Counted from the stretch's first letter, positions 16,725 to 24,663 are shown. The stretch is DNA of 36,278 nucleotides from Bacteroidales bacterium (GCA_018004645.1 JAGNBV010000019.1:1-36278); one strand, 5' to 3'. Numbers and translations are program-made. Notes: generated by a model from the sequence alone, not told the origin.

Positions 16725-17641
16725 GCTATTTCCGTAACACCTGTATTACTGGTAGTGGTTTTTATCACCCTGTCGAAATTGGGATTTTGTCCCAGACCTT
16801 TTTCCATTATTTCGGCAATTTTGTCTTGTAATGATTTCTCGCAGACAGCAAATACCGAAGAGCCGCCTCCACTGACATTGGTGCCATAAGCGCCGGCTTT
16901 AAGAATGGCTTCCCTGGTTTCATAGTAATTCATAATAGTGGTTGCGCGCACGGGTTCTGCAATATGATCCACCGAAATTGCCTTGCCGAATTCTTTAAGG
17001 TCTTTGGTCATTATGCTGTGAATAACGCTGCAACAGTGTGCCATCTGGTCTTTGAGCTTTTCCTGACCGATTTCATAGGTGATTAAACCACGCGTTGTAC
17101 CTTGCTTTTTTTGTATTACTGCCAGTACCACAGGAAACTCGGGCATTTCAAGTTTTACTACTTCGAGCGGGTTATAATTTTTTACCAGCACAAATCCCCC
17201 GAGCAGCGCCGCAGCCACGTTGTCTGCATGGGGCGAGCCTCCGGAAGCCACTTCGCCAAAACGGGCAATGTCCACCATTTCGTTCGGGGATAAGTTCAGG
17301 TTCAGCAGCTTGTTCATTCCGTAAACAGCTGCTGCCGACGATGCGCCGGTGGTGCCCAGGCCTCCGCCCGAGGTCATAAGTTTTGATATGGTTACTTTTA
17401 CACCGAAATCAAGATGGTATCTTTTTTTTATTTCGAGGATGGCCAGTCCGGCGGTGTTTTTTTCGGGGTTTAAAGGAACTATCTGCTGTGGATTGTTTTC
17501 TACGGCAATGGTAATTTGTTGGTCGTCAGTAAGTTCGAGCGTTACTTCATCGTGGGGCTCCTTCAGGGCCATGGCAAATATATCGTAGCCAGGACCAACG
17601 TTGGCTGTGGTTGCAGGACCTCTCAACCTGATTTTTTTCAT
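16721..17641 (-). CDS. thrB: Homoserine kinase-like GHMP kinase (archaeal type)
   Basis: A 306-residue GHMP-family kinase most like homoserine kinase (ATP-dependent phosphorylation of homoserine in threonine synthesis). Family landmarks are ANVGPGYDIFAMAL near the N-terminus, the phosphate loop GGGLGTTGASSA at 92-103, HADNVAAALLGGFVLV, and IAEPVR. The segments EPHDEVTLEL, EKNTAG and GEVASGGSPHADN resemble archaeal ThrB more than the enterobacterial form. Two features deviate: the usual GLGSSAAS loop is GLGTTGASS, and the C-terminal SGxGPS motif is SGGGSS. Substrate is therefore probable, not certain. It overlaps both neighbours by 4 bp (ATGA), so all three are coupled. Confidence 0.75.
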   Translation of the reverse strand: MKKIRLRGPATTANVGPGYDIFAMALKEPHDEVTLELTDDQQITIAVENNPQQIVPLNPEKNTAGLAILEIKKRYHLDFGVKVTISKLMTSGGGLGTTGASSAAAVYGMNKLLNLNLSPNEMVDIARFGEVASGGSPHADNVAAALLGGFVLVKNYNPLEVVKLEMPEFPVVLAVIQKKQGTTRGLITYEIGQEKLKDQMAHCCSVIHSIMTKDLKEFGKAISVDHIAEPVRATTIMNYYETREAILKAGAYGTNVSGGGSSVFAVCEKSLQDKIAEIMEKGLGQNPNFDRVIKTTTSNTGVTEIA

Positions 17642-18519
17642 AGCAAACCTTTTTTCTGCATAAACATTTTAAGTTTGGCCGTTTTTTCTTCGCTCAGGGG
17701 GGTGAGGGGGCAACGGTGTCCTCCGGCAGGAAGTCCCATCATATTGAGGGCCATTTTGGCCGCCATCGGGTTGGATTCATAGCGGAAGGCTTCAAACAGG
17801 TCGTAGTAGCTGTAGTGTAGTTCAGCCGCTTCTTTCAGGTTTCCTGCCAGGGCATTTTCGGTCAACTTTTTCATCACTTCGGGAATCACGTTGCCGGCCA
17901 CGGTAAAGGTTCCAGCACCGCCAAAAGAAATCAACGGATAGGCTGTAGTGTCTTTTCCGGTAAACACGCAAAAATCTTCCTGCCGGGTAAGGTGCAGGAT
18001 CTTGGCCAGGTGGTCGAGCTTTTTGTTACCATCCTTGATACCGATGATGTTTGGATGTTTTGCCAGCAATCCCGTGGTTTCGGGCAGCAGGTCCACTCCG
18101 GTTCTTTCCGGTGCATTGTGGAGCAGGATGGGAACCGGCGAGAAATCAGCCAGTTTGGTATAAAACTCTATGAGGCCATCCTGTTTGGGTAATACAAAAT
18201 ATGGTGTGAAGACACAGATATAATCAGCGCCAAGATCAACAAAACGTTGCAGGCGTTCTTTGGCCTCCCATAAACTGGTGCTGCAAATGTCAGGGGCTAT
18301 CATGGCTTTTCCTTTAGCCTCTTGTGCAACAATTTCTACCACACGATATACTTCTTCGTTGGTCATCAGGGTGTTTTCGCCGGTAACACCCAGGGGAGCG
18401 ATGCCCTGTATGCCCGAGGCTACCTGCCGCTGAACAAGTACTCTTAGACCTTCTTCATCCAGTGTGAGATCTTCCCTGAACGGGGTGATCAATAATGTAT
18501 ATGCGCCTTTAATCATCAT
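17638..18519 (-). CDS. DapA/NAL-superfamily lyase lacking the DHDPS triad
   Basis: A 293-residue TIM-barrel class I aldolase-like protein of the dihydrodipicolinate synthase / N-acetylneuraminate lyase superfamily. The Schiff-base lysine is kept (Lys162 in GIKDG), as is the arginine in ERTG (Arg139). The triad of E. coli DapA is not: Thr44 aligns with Val45 (GVTGE instead of GTTGE), Tyr107 with Phe108 (TPYF) and Tyr133 with His134 (LLHN instead of ILYN). It is thus unlikely to be DHDPS; the true substrate is unknown. The longest frame starts with TTG at 18618, but the MIKGAYTLLITPF start at 18519 (or the next ATG, 18516) matches the family. First gene of the coupled operon. Confidence 0.85.
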   Translation of the reverse strand: MMIKGAYTLLITPFREDLTLDEEGLRVLVQRQVASGIQGIAPLGVTGENTLMTNEEVYRVVEIVAQEAKGKAMIAPDICSTSLWEAKERLQRFVDLGADYICVFTPYFVLPKQDGLIEFYTKLADFSPVPILLHNAPERTGVDLLPETTGLLAKHPNIIGIKDGNKKLDHLAKILHLTRQEDFCVFTGKDTTAYPLISFGGAGTFTVAGNVIPEVMKKLTENALAGNLKEAAELHYSYYDLFEAFRYESNPMAAKMALNMMGLPAGGHRCPLTPLSEEKTAKLKMFMQKKGLL

Positions 18520-18622
18520 AAAATTAGGTTTTAATAATATTATTTTGCAAACATAGCGAAAATGAACGTTCTTAAAAACCCCGGAGATTTTTTTTCTCAC
18601 ATTCTTTTTAACAAACAATGAT

Positions 18623-18630
18623 TATTTTTG
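18623..18630 (+). promoter_or_regulatory. Candidate -7 box for the HAD phosphatase gene
   Basis: TATTTTTG, a perfect TAnnTTTG match, ends only 10 nt before the ATG at 18641. This implies a nearly leaderless transcript. A T-rich stretch lies where the -33 element should be, without an exact TTTG. Confidence 0.45.
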
Positions 18631-18640
18631 CCGTTCAATT

Positions 18641-19336
18641 ATGAAAAAATACAACCATTTACTGTTTGATCTGGATAAAACCATTTGGGATTTTGCAATA
18701 AATTCTGAAGATACCATCCGGGAGTTGTACGGCGATTTTAGCTTGAAGCATCTGGGCATCAACGATTTCATAACTTTTTTCCGGGAATATGAAAAGATAA
18801 ATCTGGAATTGTGGGAATGTTACCGCCAAAACAAGATTAGCAAGACTGATCTGATGTATATGCGTTTTTATAAGGCGTTTCTGCTATATGGGATTGATGA
18901 TTTTGCCTTGTCGAAAGACTTTTCTGAAAAATATCTGCAGGTGCTGCCTACTAAAAACAAAGTGTTTCCGGGAACCTATGAAACGCTGGATTATCTTGGA
19001 GGCAGGTATTCGCTTCATATTGTGACCAACGGTTTTGAAGAGGTACAGTATCGAAAAATTCACTATGCAGGACTGGAGAAATATTTTGACAGGGTGATTA
19101 CTTCCGAAAAAGCCGGCTACAAGAAACCCGACAGGATGTTTTTTGAATACACCCTGAAAGAAATTAATGCCGAAGCCAGGGACTGCCTGATGATAGGCGA
19201 TGATATGGAAGTGGACCTGGCAGGTTCACGCCGGGCCGGTATCGATCAGGTGTTCTGTAACTTTGAGAACATAAGCCACGTCGAAAGTTTTACCTTTGAA
19301 ATCTCGCAGATCAACGACCTGAGAACTTTCTTATAA
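18641..19336 (+). CDS. YjjG-like HAD phosphatase (pyrimidine 5'-nucleotidase)
   Basis: A 231-residue haloacid dehalogenase-superfamily hydrolase. The nucleophile motif is DLDKT with Asp10 and Asp12, preceded by NHLLF and followed by IWDF. Motif II is IVTNGFEEVQ, motif III lysine lies in SEKAGYKKPD, and motif IV is MIGDDMEVDLAGSRRAG. The helical cap between about residues 20 and 100 fits the YjjG family of non-canonical pyrimidine nucleotidases, which dephosphorylate (d)UMP/TMP and damaged analogues as house-cleaning. Exact substrate is inferred. It is divergent from the DapA-like operon and converges on the membrane protein ending at 19357. Confidence 0.88.
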   Translation: MKKYNHLLFDLDKTIWDFAINSEDTIRELYGDFSLKHLGINDFITFFREYEKINLELWECYRQNKISKTDLMYMRFYKAFLLYGIDDFALSKDFSEKYLQVLPTKNKVFPGTYETLDYLGGRYSLHIVTNGFEEVQYRKIHYAGLEKYFDRVITSEKAGYKKPDRMFFEYTLKEINAEARDCLMIGDDMEVDLAGSRRAGIDQVFCNFENISHVESFTFEISQINDLRTFL

Positions 19337-19356
19337 TCTTCGCTACAAGCTGCTTT

Positions 19357-20151
19357 TTATGCCTCTTTGCAGTCCGAAGTGTCTTTGCGTTTTACCAACA
19401 GGTGCCAGAAATATTTCCAATGCCATAGAATATGAACGATGGATATGGCAGCCATGCTGATGCCAAATTCCACGTGCCAGAAAAGAAGTTTTGAAAACCA
19501 GTCGAATAATACAAGGTAATTGATCTGTATTACCAGGAAAAGGCCGGTGAGGCCGGTATTCAGAAAGGTTATCAATAATATGGTGTTCCAGAATTTTTTG
19601 TGGGTGCTTTTTTTCCAAACATTTTTTTTCGAGAGTATCCATGATATCAGGTAACACAAAATGCTTAATCCGAAGATCAGGAAGATGTCGTATTTTTTTA
19701 TTTCAAAATTCTTGTTTTTATCATCATTCTGCACCTGTTGCCCTTTATCAGTCCCGCTTACATTGGTTTGCTCTACCTGATTCTTTTCACATTCGGGGGT
19801 GTTGGCAAAAGGGCATTTGTGGTCGGAGACAGGTTCAGACAATTTTTTGTTACCGGTATTTTTCTGCGTCCCGACATTGTTGGTGCTTGTTTTGTTTGCT
19901 GTCTGCGGCAGGCTGTCGGTAACATTTGGATTCTTCTGTTGCTGGGCATTTTCGATAGAATCTTTTTTGTGCAAACTTTTTTTTATAATCGCTTCGCTGA
20001 ACGCTGTAAGGTCGCAATAGCCGTCGTTGTCCGAATCGGTGAACCAGCCGCAGGCGCCTTTGCAGTCATATAAATTTCTTGGACAATGTTGTGCTTCAAC
20101 TGAAGTTAACAAGGTGAATGTCAGTAATATAATTGTCAATATGCGAGTCAT
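19357..20151 (-). CDS. Membrane protein with Cys/calcium-loop N-terminus and cytochrome b-like helices
   Basis: A 264-residue protein from the ATG at 20151; the longer frame from TTG at 20262 adds an unconvincing basic extension that overlaps miaA. Residues 1-20 are a signal peptide. The exported start has Cys23, Cys30, Cys34 and a calcium-loop-like DSDNDGYCD at 39-47. An Asn/Gln/Lys-rich linker of about 110 residues contains a second cysteine pair (CPFANTPEC). Three hydrophobic helices follow, the last pair rich in histidine (WHVEFG, VHILWHWKYFWH), resembling DUF4405 or diheme cytochrome b proteins. It probably binds heme in the inner membrane and faces the periplasm, but no redox partner lies nearby. 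Confidence 0.65.
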   Translation of the reverse strand: MTRILTIILLTFTLLTSVEAQHCPRNLYDCKGACGWFTDSDNDGYCDLTAFSEAIIKKSLHKKDSIENAQQQKNPNVTDSLPQTANKTSTNNVGTQKNTGNKKLSEPVSDHKCPFANTPECEKNQVEQTNVSGTDKGQQVQNDDKNKNFEIKKYDIFLIFGLSILCYLISWILSKKNVWKKSTHKKFWNTILLITFLNTGLTGLFLVIQINYLVLFDWFSKLLFWHVEFGISMAAISIVHILWHWKYFWHLLVKRKDTSDCKEA

Positions 20152-20258
20152 AATGCAAAAATTGAAGTTATTTTGTTTTACAAAACGTGAGTCAGGTAAA
20201 ATTCTTATAAACTTTTTGAAAATGGGTGCAAAAATACGAAATAATCTGTCAAAATAAC

Positions 20259-21194
20259 TCAATAAAGGGTATTAGTTTGCTTAGTAAGAAATGTTTTAAT
20301 ACTTTCTGCTTCATCGGGCGAAAACCAATGAATATCTTTATCACGGGCAAACCAGGTCATTTGTTTCTTCGCGTACCTGCGGGTGTTGGTTTTGATTTTT
20401 TCTATGGCCGTTTCCAGTGGATAGCTGCCGTCAAAATGTTCAAAGAGTTCTCTGTATCCTACTGTCTGCAGGCTGTTGTAATCCCGGTAAGGATAAAGGG
20501 TGTGGGCTTCTTCGGCCAGGCCGTTGGCTACCATATCATCCACACGCCGGTTAATTCTGTCGTATAATTCTTTGCGTTCGCGTTTCAGACCAATTTTTAT
20601 GATGTTGAATGGGCGGTCAGGGTTTACATTATTTAAAAATGAAGAGTAGGCTCTTCCTGTAGTTAAACATACTTCCAAAGCCCTGATTATTCTCTTGGGG
20701 TTGGCCAGGTCAATTTTCTGGTATGCTTGGTAATCAAGCAGTTTAAGCCGGTCGCGTAAGGGTTGAATGCCCTGTTGCAGAAAGATTTGGTTGAGTTCGT
20801 TGCGCAAATCCTCATCCGGATCGGGAATGTGGTCAATGCCGTGGCATATTGTATCTATATACAGGCCTGACCCACCGGCCATGATGACTACGTGGTGCAT
20901 GGTGAAAAGATTTTCCAGAAGACTCATTACCTCGGTTTCAAAGCGGAAAACATTGTAGTAGTCCGAAATGGAGAGCATGCCGACCAGATGATGCCTTACG
21001 AGGGCTAATTCTTCAGGCGAAGGTTTGGCGGTGCCAATAGTCATTTCGCGATAAAACTGCCGCGAATCGGCAGAGATTATTTCTGTTTTGAAGTGTTGTG
21101 CCAGGTTAATGGCAAGAGAAGTTTTTCCCACGGCGGTAGGCCCCAGTATGATGATCAGGTGTTTTTGGCCGGGAGAAAGCTGTTGAATACCCAT
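20259..21194 (-). CDS. miaA: tRNA dimethylallyltransferase
   Basis: Transfers a dimethylallyl group to N6 of A37 in tRNAs reading codons that begin with U. The P-loop GPTAVGKT is at 18-25, the catalytic/recognition motif DSRQ at 43-46, and GTAKPS and GGSGLYID follow. The C-terminal half holds KRIIRALEV and KTNTRRYAKKQMTWF, the usual tRNA-binding end. Length 311 aa is normal. It begins 7 bp after the stop of the pRiA4b-like gene, in one transcript with it. Confidence 0.96.
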   Translation of the reverse strand: MGIQQLSPGQKHLIIILGPTAVGKTSLAINLAQHFKTEIISADSRQFYREMTIGTAKPSPEELALVRHHLVGMLSISDYYNVFRFETEVMSLLENLFTMHHVVIMAGGSGLYIDTICHGIDHIPDPDEDLRNELNQIFLQQGIQPLRDRLKLLDYQAYQKIDLANPKRIIRALEVCLTTGRAYSSFLNNVNPDRPFNIIKIGLKRERKELYDRINRRVDDMVANGLAEEAHTLYPYRDYNSLQTVGYRELFEHFDGSYPLETAIEKIKTNTRRYAKKQMTWFARDKDIHWFSPDEAESIKTFLTKQTNTLY

Positions 21195-21201
21195 CTATTA
21201 T

Positions 21202-21789
21202 TTAAAGGTATTTTGAATCATCGAACCCGTCGTTGAGGTCAATACTGCCATCATCAGCAGGGAGGTCGTCGTCATCAAAGAAATTGTCGGCCTCTTCGTC
21301 AATTAACTCTTCCTCTTCTTTTTCAATGATATCAGCAGCTTTGGACGGTGTCTTTTTGGGTCTGACAATGTCGTTGACCGATTTTGTGCAACGGGGATAG
21401 GTATTTTTTTGGTCACCTTCGGTAATTTTCGACAACTCGATATAGAAAGTATGCATTTTCAGGAAGTCGTAAACATAGATCAGGCGCTGGTTGGGGTCGT
21501 TAATGCTTTGTTTCAGCGTAACATCCGCCATTATTTTTACCGGCTTTACATCGTTTGCAGGTTCTTCGCCGGAATCCTGTTCTTCCGATAAGTCACAGAG
21601 CGATATCTCCTGCAGTTTGTTCCACCTGCTGTCGCAAATATAAAAAGAGGCCATTTCGCCCGGTGTAAGGTTAATGCATTCCACCAAAAGCTTATGAAAA
21701 TCCTGGAAAGTATTGCCTGGTTTAATTTCAATCTCCCTGTAAAAATTGTCAACTTCGTCGTTGATAACTTTAAATCTGTATATCAGCAT
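21202..21789 (-). CDS. pRiA4b ORF-3-like (IS1096 TnpR-like) acidic protein
   Basis: A 195-residue protein. Residues 1-130 look like the plasmid pRiA4b ORF-3 / IS1096 TnpR-like domain: YRFKVINDEVDNFYREIEI, TFQDFHKLLVEC, SFYICDSRW and RLIYVYDF. The last 60 residues are a strongly acidic tail (EEEELIDEEADNFFDDDD) likely disordered. Despite the domain's name, similar chromosomal proteins in Bacteroidota are single-copy neighbours of ordinary genes and show no sign of transposition; function is unknown. It precedes miaA by 7 bp. A 13-bp tandem duplication lies directly before its ATG and a TAATTTTG box 43 nt upstream. Confidence 0.75.
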   Translation of the reverse strand: MLIYRFKVINDEVDNFYREIEIKPGNTFQDFHKLLVECINLTPGEMASFYICDSRWNKLQEISLCDLSEEQDSGEEPANDVKPVKIMADVTLKQSINDPNQRLIYVYDFLKMHTFYIELSKITEGDQKNTYPRCTKSVNDIVRPKKTPSKAADIIEKEEEELIDEEADNFFDDDDLPADDGSIDLNDGFDDSKYL

Positions 21790-21820
21790 TTCTCTATTAT
21801 GTTTCTCTATTATGTTTCTA
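21789..21820 (-). repeat. 13-bp tandem duplication upstream of a start codon
   Basis: The 13-mer TTTCTCTATTATG occurs at 21789-21801 and again at 21802-21814, followed by a third partial TTTCTA. Read on the coding (minus) strand, the repeat ends with the A of the ATG start codon at 21789. It occupies the whole 5' leader expected from the box at 21832-21839. Confidence 0.85.
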
Positions 21821-21831
21821 TAAAATTAGTG

Positions 21832-21839
21832 CAAAATTA
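21832..21839 (-). promoter_or_regulatory. Candidate -7 box for the pRiA4b-like/miaA operon
   Basis: TAATTTTG on the minus strand is a perfect TAnnTTTG match, 43 nt upstream of the ATG at 21789. The -33 region is AT-rich with no exact TTTG at the standard distance. Confidence 0.45.
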
Positions 21840-21899
21840 AACAAAAAGCAATAATAATATTGAAAAAATACATATCGTGACTAATCATTTTTTGAGGTG

Positions 21900-22400
21900 T
21901 TGGCGGAGATTATTTCATTGTAAATGATTTAACTTTTGCATTTCAGATAAAAATGAGATTTTAATAAGTTTGTTCATTTTTACTAATGCTAAGACTCGTG
22001 TGTTGCCATTCAGGGAAAGTAGATGTGTATGTAACTTTTTTTCGGAAAAAAAGTTACCAAACCTGCCCGCCAGGCTAAAGCCGGTTATAAGGCGGGAAAC
22101 CTTGTCAAAACGAATGCTTCCGCGCGCTCTCATCAGGTCGGTAAAATCATGCAAACGAGTGCCCGAAATGGCCTTCAAAGGACGGTAACCTGTTGCCTGA
22201 TTTCTTTTGAGAGAAAAAGTGTTTGTGTTAATCAGCGCAAAGTGCAGGCCATTTCAGACAAACATCCCGGTTAGCCGGGCTGCCTTTGCTGATTTTCACC
22301 TTCCTGCTGATTCACGCCAGCGCCACCCCGCCGTTTTGACGGGCCAACGCTCCGCAATTAACAAATATTTGTAATATGCGCATACATTCTAGGGGTTTAA
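21900..22400. other. Non-coding, repeat-like region without a credible gene
   Basis: About 600 bp between the pRiA4b-like gene and the PKD-protein terminator hold no convincing gene. The 87-codon minus frame at 21915-22178 has no domain and runs through the palindrome. The stretch is locally GC-richer than its surroundings (22060-22360) and contains a near-perfect palindrome (22031-22057), a GGTTAGCC-centred CCCGGTTAGCCGGG hairpin near 22267-22280, and a CCGTTTTGACGG hairpin near 22331-22342. Similar GC-rich blocks beside GTTAC...GTAAC palindromes recur between genes in Bacteroidota, so this may be a copy of a dispersed intergenic repeat or a decayed element. That is recollection and inference. 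Confidence 0.5.
22031..22057. repeat. 27-nt near-perfect palindrome (GTAAC...GTTAC)
   Basis: Two 13-nt arms (22031-22043 and 22045-22057) are exact reverse complements around a single central G. Each arm is GTAAC followed by a T-run and C. It could form a cruciform or an RNA hairpin, but there is no adjacent gene end to terminate and the loop is too small for a normal terminator. Confidence 0.85.
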
Positions 22401-22453
22401 AACTACATCCCAAATCGTCCTTAGCAGCGGAAAAAATGCGAAATATTCAAAAG

Positions 22454-22488
22454 CAAAAAAAGAGGTTGTTTCACTAAAACAGCCTCTT
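22454..22488 (-). terminator. Terminator after the PKD/SprB T9SS gene
   Basis: A 12-bp stem with one mismatch (22460-22471 with 22477-22488) and a 5-nt loop is followed on the minus strand by a U-run (22454-22459). It lies 22 bp past the stop of the gene at 22510. Confidence 0.8.
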
Positions 22489-22509
22489 GAGATTTATCAC
22501 TAAGGAGAT

Positions 22510-24663
22510 TTATTTGATGAATTTTCCGGTAAGTACTCCAAAGCTTTCATCAACAATTCTGAGAATGTAAATGCCTGAATTGTAATTACCGACATCAATA
22601 GTCAAAATGTTGGTCTTATCGCTTAGCTTGCCATAGTACAGTTCCTGTCCCGATGAAGAAAATATCTGAATAACAGGCTGTCCGGTGAGTGATGTCCCAA
22701 AATCAATGTTCAGCTTATCGCTGACAGGGTTGGGGTACATGGTCAGCACGGGAACCGGGCCGTTGTCTTCAATGTTCAAAGTGGGGTTGATGTATACATA
22801 ACCCATATAAGTGTTAAGGTTTTTCTGCCCGCTGTCGCAACTGATGGTCAATACAACTATTTGAGGCCCGCTCAGAGTGTATATATAGTTGGCAGCAACC
22901 GGTGTAAGCATCCCGCTGCCTGTAAATGCCCATACTACCGTAATCTGATTGTTTCCCGAGAGGTACATTGTATCAATATAAAAACTATCAACAACATAGC
23001 CAAAGCAGGTATCCAAAGTGTTTGTATATAAGGTGTCTACAATATAATTCAGCGAATCGTAAGGTTCGAATATTTGTGCGGTAAAGGTTATTACAGGGCA
23101 GGAAGGGTTTGCGCTGGTAATATTTACGGTGTAGGTGCCGGCCGATAGGTTATAAATATTTTGAGTGTACTGGTTAACATTTTGCCATGCAAAAGTATAG
23201 GGAGGTGTTCCGCCGGTAATGATCAGTTCAATATAGCCGTCGTGCCCGCCGGCTACTGATACGTGGCCAATGTTCGCGCTGACGCCGGTAATACACCCGG
23301 TGCTATTCTGCGGATACACCGTGTCGCAGAAGGTAGAGGTGCACCCCTGGCTCGTGACTGCCGTGAGGCAAACGGTGTGGGCGGCGGAGTCCTGGAAAAT
23401 ATGCTGTGGATTTTGCACATTGGAAGACGTACCGTCGCCAAAATCCCAATACCACGATATCACATTGGCGGTTGCTCCCGGAGTTACCATGTGTCCGAAA
23501 AATTCAAAGGCATTCAGCCCCGTTTGCGTGTAAGAAAAATATGCGTTGCAATTTACCGTGGGAGTTCCCTGCAGGTATATGGTGTCGCAATAGGTACTGG
23601 TACAGCCCGATGCTGTGGTGATAGTAAGGCACACATAGGCATAGGTCATAGTGGGGCTTAGGGGGAAACTCGGATTGGGCTGCGTGGATGTAAACACAAG
23701 ATTTTGTCCGGTACTCACTGTCCAGTACCAGCTGGAGGTGTTTATTTGTGAACTGTTGCCATTGTAGGACTGGTCGGAAAGGTTGACTGTATTGAGCACA
23801 CTGTCAATAGTATAGGTAAAATACGCCTGGCAGAGTGTGTTGGGTTGCAGCACCTGAAAGGTGTAAGTGGCACCCGGGCAGGCAGGGTTGCTGCTGGTGA
23901 TATGAACCGTGTAGGTTCCCGCCGGTATATTGGTGAGGTTTTGTGTTGTGGCGCCGTTCGACCAGGCAAAGTTGTAAGGAGGCGTTCCGCCGCTAACTGT
24001 CAGCACTATAGCACCATCGCTGCCTCCCGAAACGGAAACATTGGTGATGACAGCGCTTACATTCATGATGCAACCGGTATCCTGCACGATGATGGTATCG
24101 CAGAATGTAGATGTACAGGTGTTGGCGACTGTGGTGGTGTTCAGACAAACGATATAGGTCCCCGGCTGGCTATAGGTATGTGTGGTGTTCTGGGTGTTGG
24201 CAGAATTGCCGTCGCCAAAATTCCATACATAGTTGCTGGATGTTACCAACGAACCGGCGACAAAGGAATACCCATTGAAGCTATAGGTGTAGTTTGTCGT
24301 TGCCGAGTAAGTGAAATGGGTATAACAATTTGTGTTTTGCAAAGTGATAGTGTTGCAGTACGAACTCTGACAAAGGCCGGAGGTGCCGATATTGAGGCAT
24401 ACATTAACAGTACCGGGGAAGTTGTTAAAGGCAATTACCGGATTTTGTGTGTTATAAGTCATGGACATGCCGCTATATTGTACGGTCCAGGTCCATGTGG
24501 TGACATTAATCTGGGTAGAGTCCACATTGTATGAAGCATCATACAGATACAGGGTGTTACTGCCTGGCGTGTAGCTGTAAGTGAAATTAGCCTGGCAAAC
24601 CTGTTGCGAAAATGCACTTGTTGTTATAACAACAAAGAACAGGAGTGATAGAATTTTTTTCAT
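22510..24663 (-). CDS. T9SS-exported surface protein with PKD domains and SprB repeats
   Basis: A 717-residue secreted protein. Signal peptide 1-20. PKD-like domains lie at about 21-110, 111-195 (with WNFGDGNS), 277-370, 372-455 (WDFGDGTS) and 550-630. Two SprB repeats at about 200-272 and 458-530 share GGxDGxIxLxxxGGTPPYxFAW and AGTYTVxITSxNPxCP. The C-terminal 75 residues are a T9SS sorting domain starting LTMYPNPVSDK and ending GVLTGKFIK. SprB repeats are named for the gliding adhesin SprB, but this short protein is not SprB itself. A GGCAACC/TGTTTTTA element upstream resembles one before the ECF sigma gene, so it may be a target of that sigma factor. Likely role: surface adhesion or matrix. 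Confidence 0.85.
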   Translation of the reverse strand: MKKILSLLFFVVITTSAFSQQVCQANFTYSYTPGSNTLYLYDASYNVDSTQINVTTWTWTVQYSGMSMTYNTQNPVIAFNNFPGTVNVCLNIGTSGLCQSSYCNTITLQNTNCYTHFTYSATTNYTYSFNGYSFVAGSLVTSSNYVWNFGDGNSANTQNTTHTYSQPGTYIVCLNTTTVANTCTSTFCDTIIVQDTGCIMNVSAVITNVSVSGGSDGAIVLTVSGGTPPYNFAWSNGATTQNLTNIPAGTYTVHITSSNPACPGATYTFQVLQPNTLCQAYFTYTIDSVLNTVNLSDQSYNGNSSQINTSSWYWTVSTGQNLVFTSTQPNPSFPLSPTMTYAYVCLTITTASGCTSTYCDTIYLQGTPTVNCNAYFSYTQTGLNAFEFFGHMVTPGATANVISWYWDFGDGTSSNVQNPQHIFQDSAAHTVCLTAVTSQGCTSTFCDTVYPQNSTGCITGVSANIGHVSVAGGHDGYIELIITGGTPPYTFAWQNVNQYTQNIYNLSAGTYTVNITSANPSCPVITFTAQIFEPYDSLNYIVDTLYTNTLDTCFGYVVDSFYIDTMYLSGNNQITVVWAFTGSGMLTPVAANYIYTLSGPQIVVLTISCDSGQKNLNTYMGYVYINPTLNIEDNGPVPVLTMYPNPVSDKLNIDFGTSLTGQPVIQIFSSSGQELYYGKLSDKTNILTIDVGNYNSGIYILRIVDESFGVLTGKFIK

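Noticed and set aside
16020-16889. 289-codon plus-strand open frame
   Set aside because: It lies antisense to the SDR and ThrB-like genes, which have clear catalytic motifs; the antisense product is Cys/His-rich noise.
17638-18519. Gene symbol dapA
   Set aside because: The three DHDPS catalytic residues are replaced, so the symbol would imply an unsupported function.
18520-18618. N-terminal extension of the DapA-like protein (TTG start at 18618)
   Set aside because: The extra 33 residues are basic and unlike the family, and would leave no room for promoters between divergent genes.
20152-20262. N-terminal extension of the cytochrome b-like protein (TTG start)
   Set aside because: It would bury the signal peptide and overlap miaA; the ATG at 20151 starts a textbook signal sequence.
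21202-21789. Mobile element suggested by the IS1096/pRiA4b domain name
   Set aside because: No transposase, inverted ends or target duplications; it sits in a stable operon with miaA.
21915-22178. 87-codon minus-strand open frame in the non-coding block
   Set aside because: No domain, no promoter box, low-complexity runs, and its sequence is explained by the palindrome and repeat-like DNA; likely chance.
23845-24534. 229-codon plus-strand open frame
   Set aside because: Antisense shadow of the repeated PKD/SprB coding sequence; no recognisable motif or start signal.
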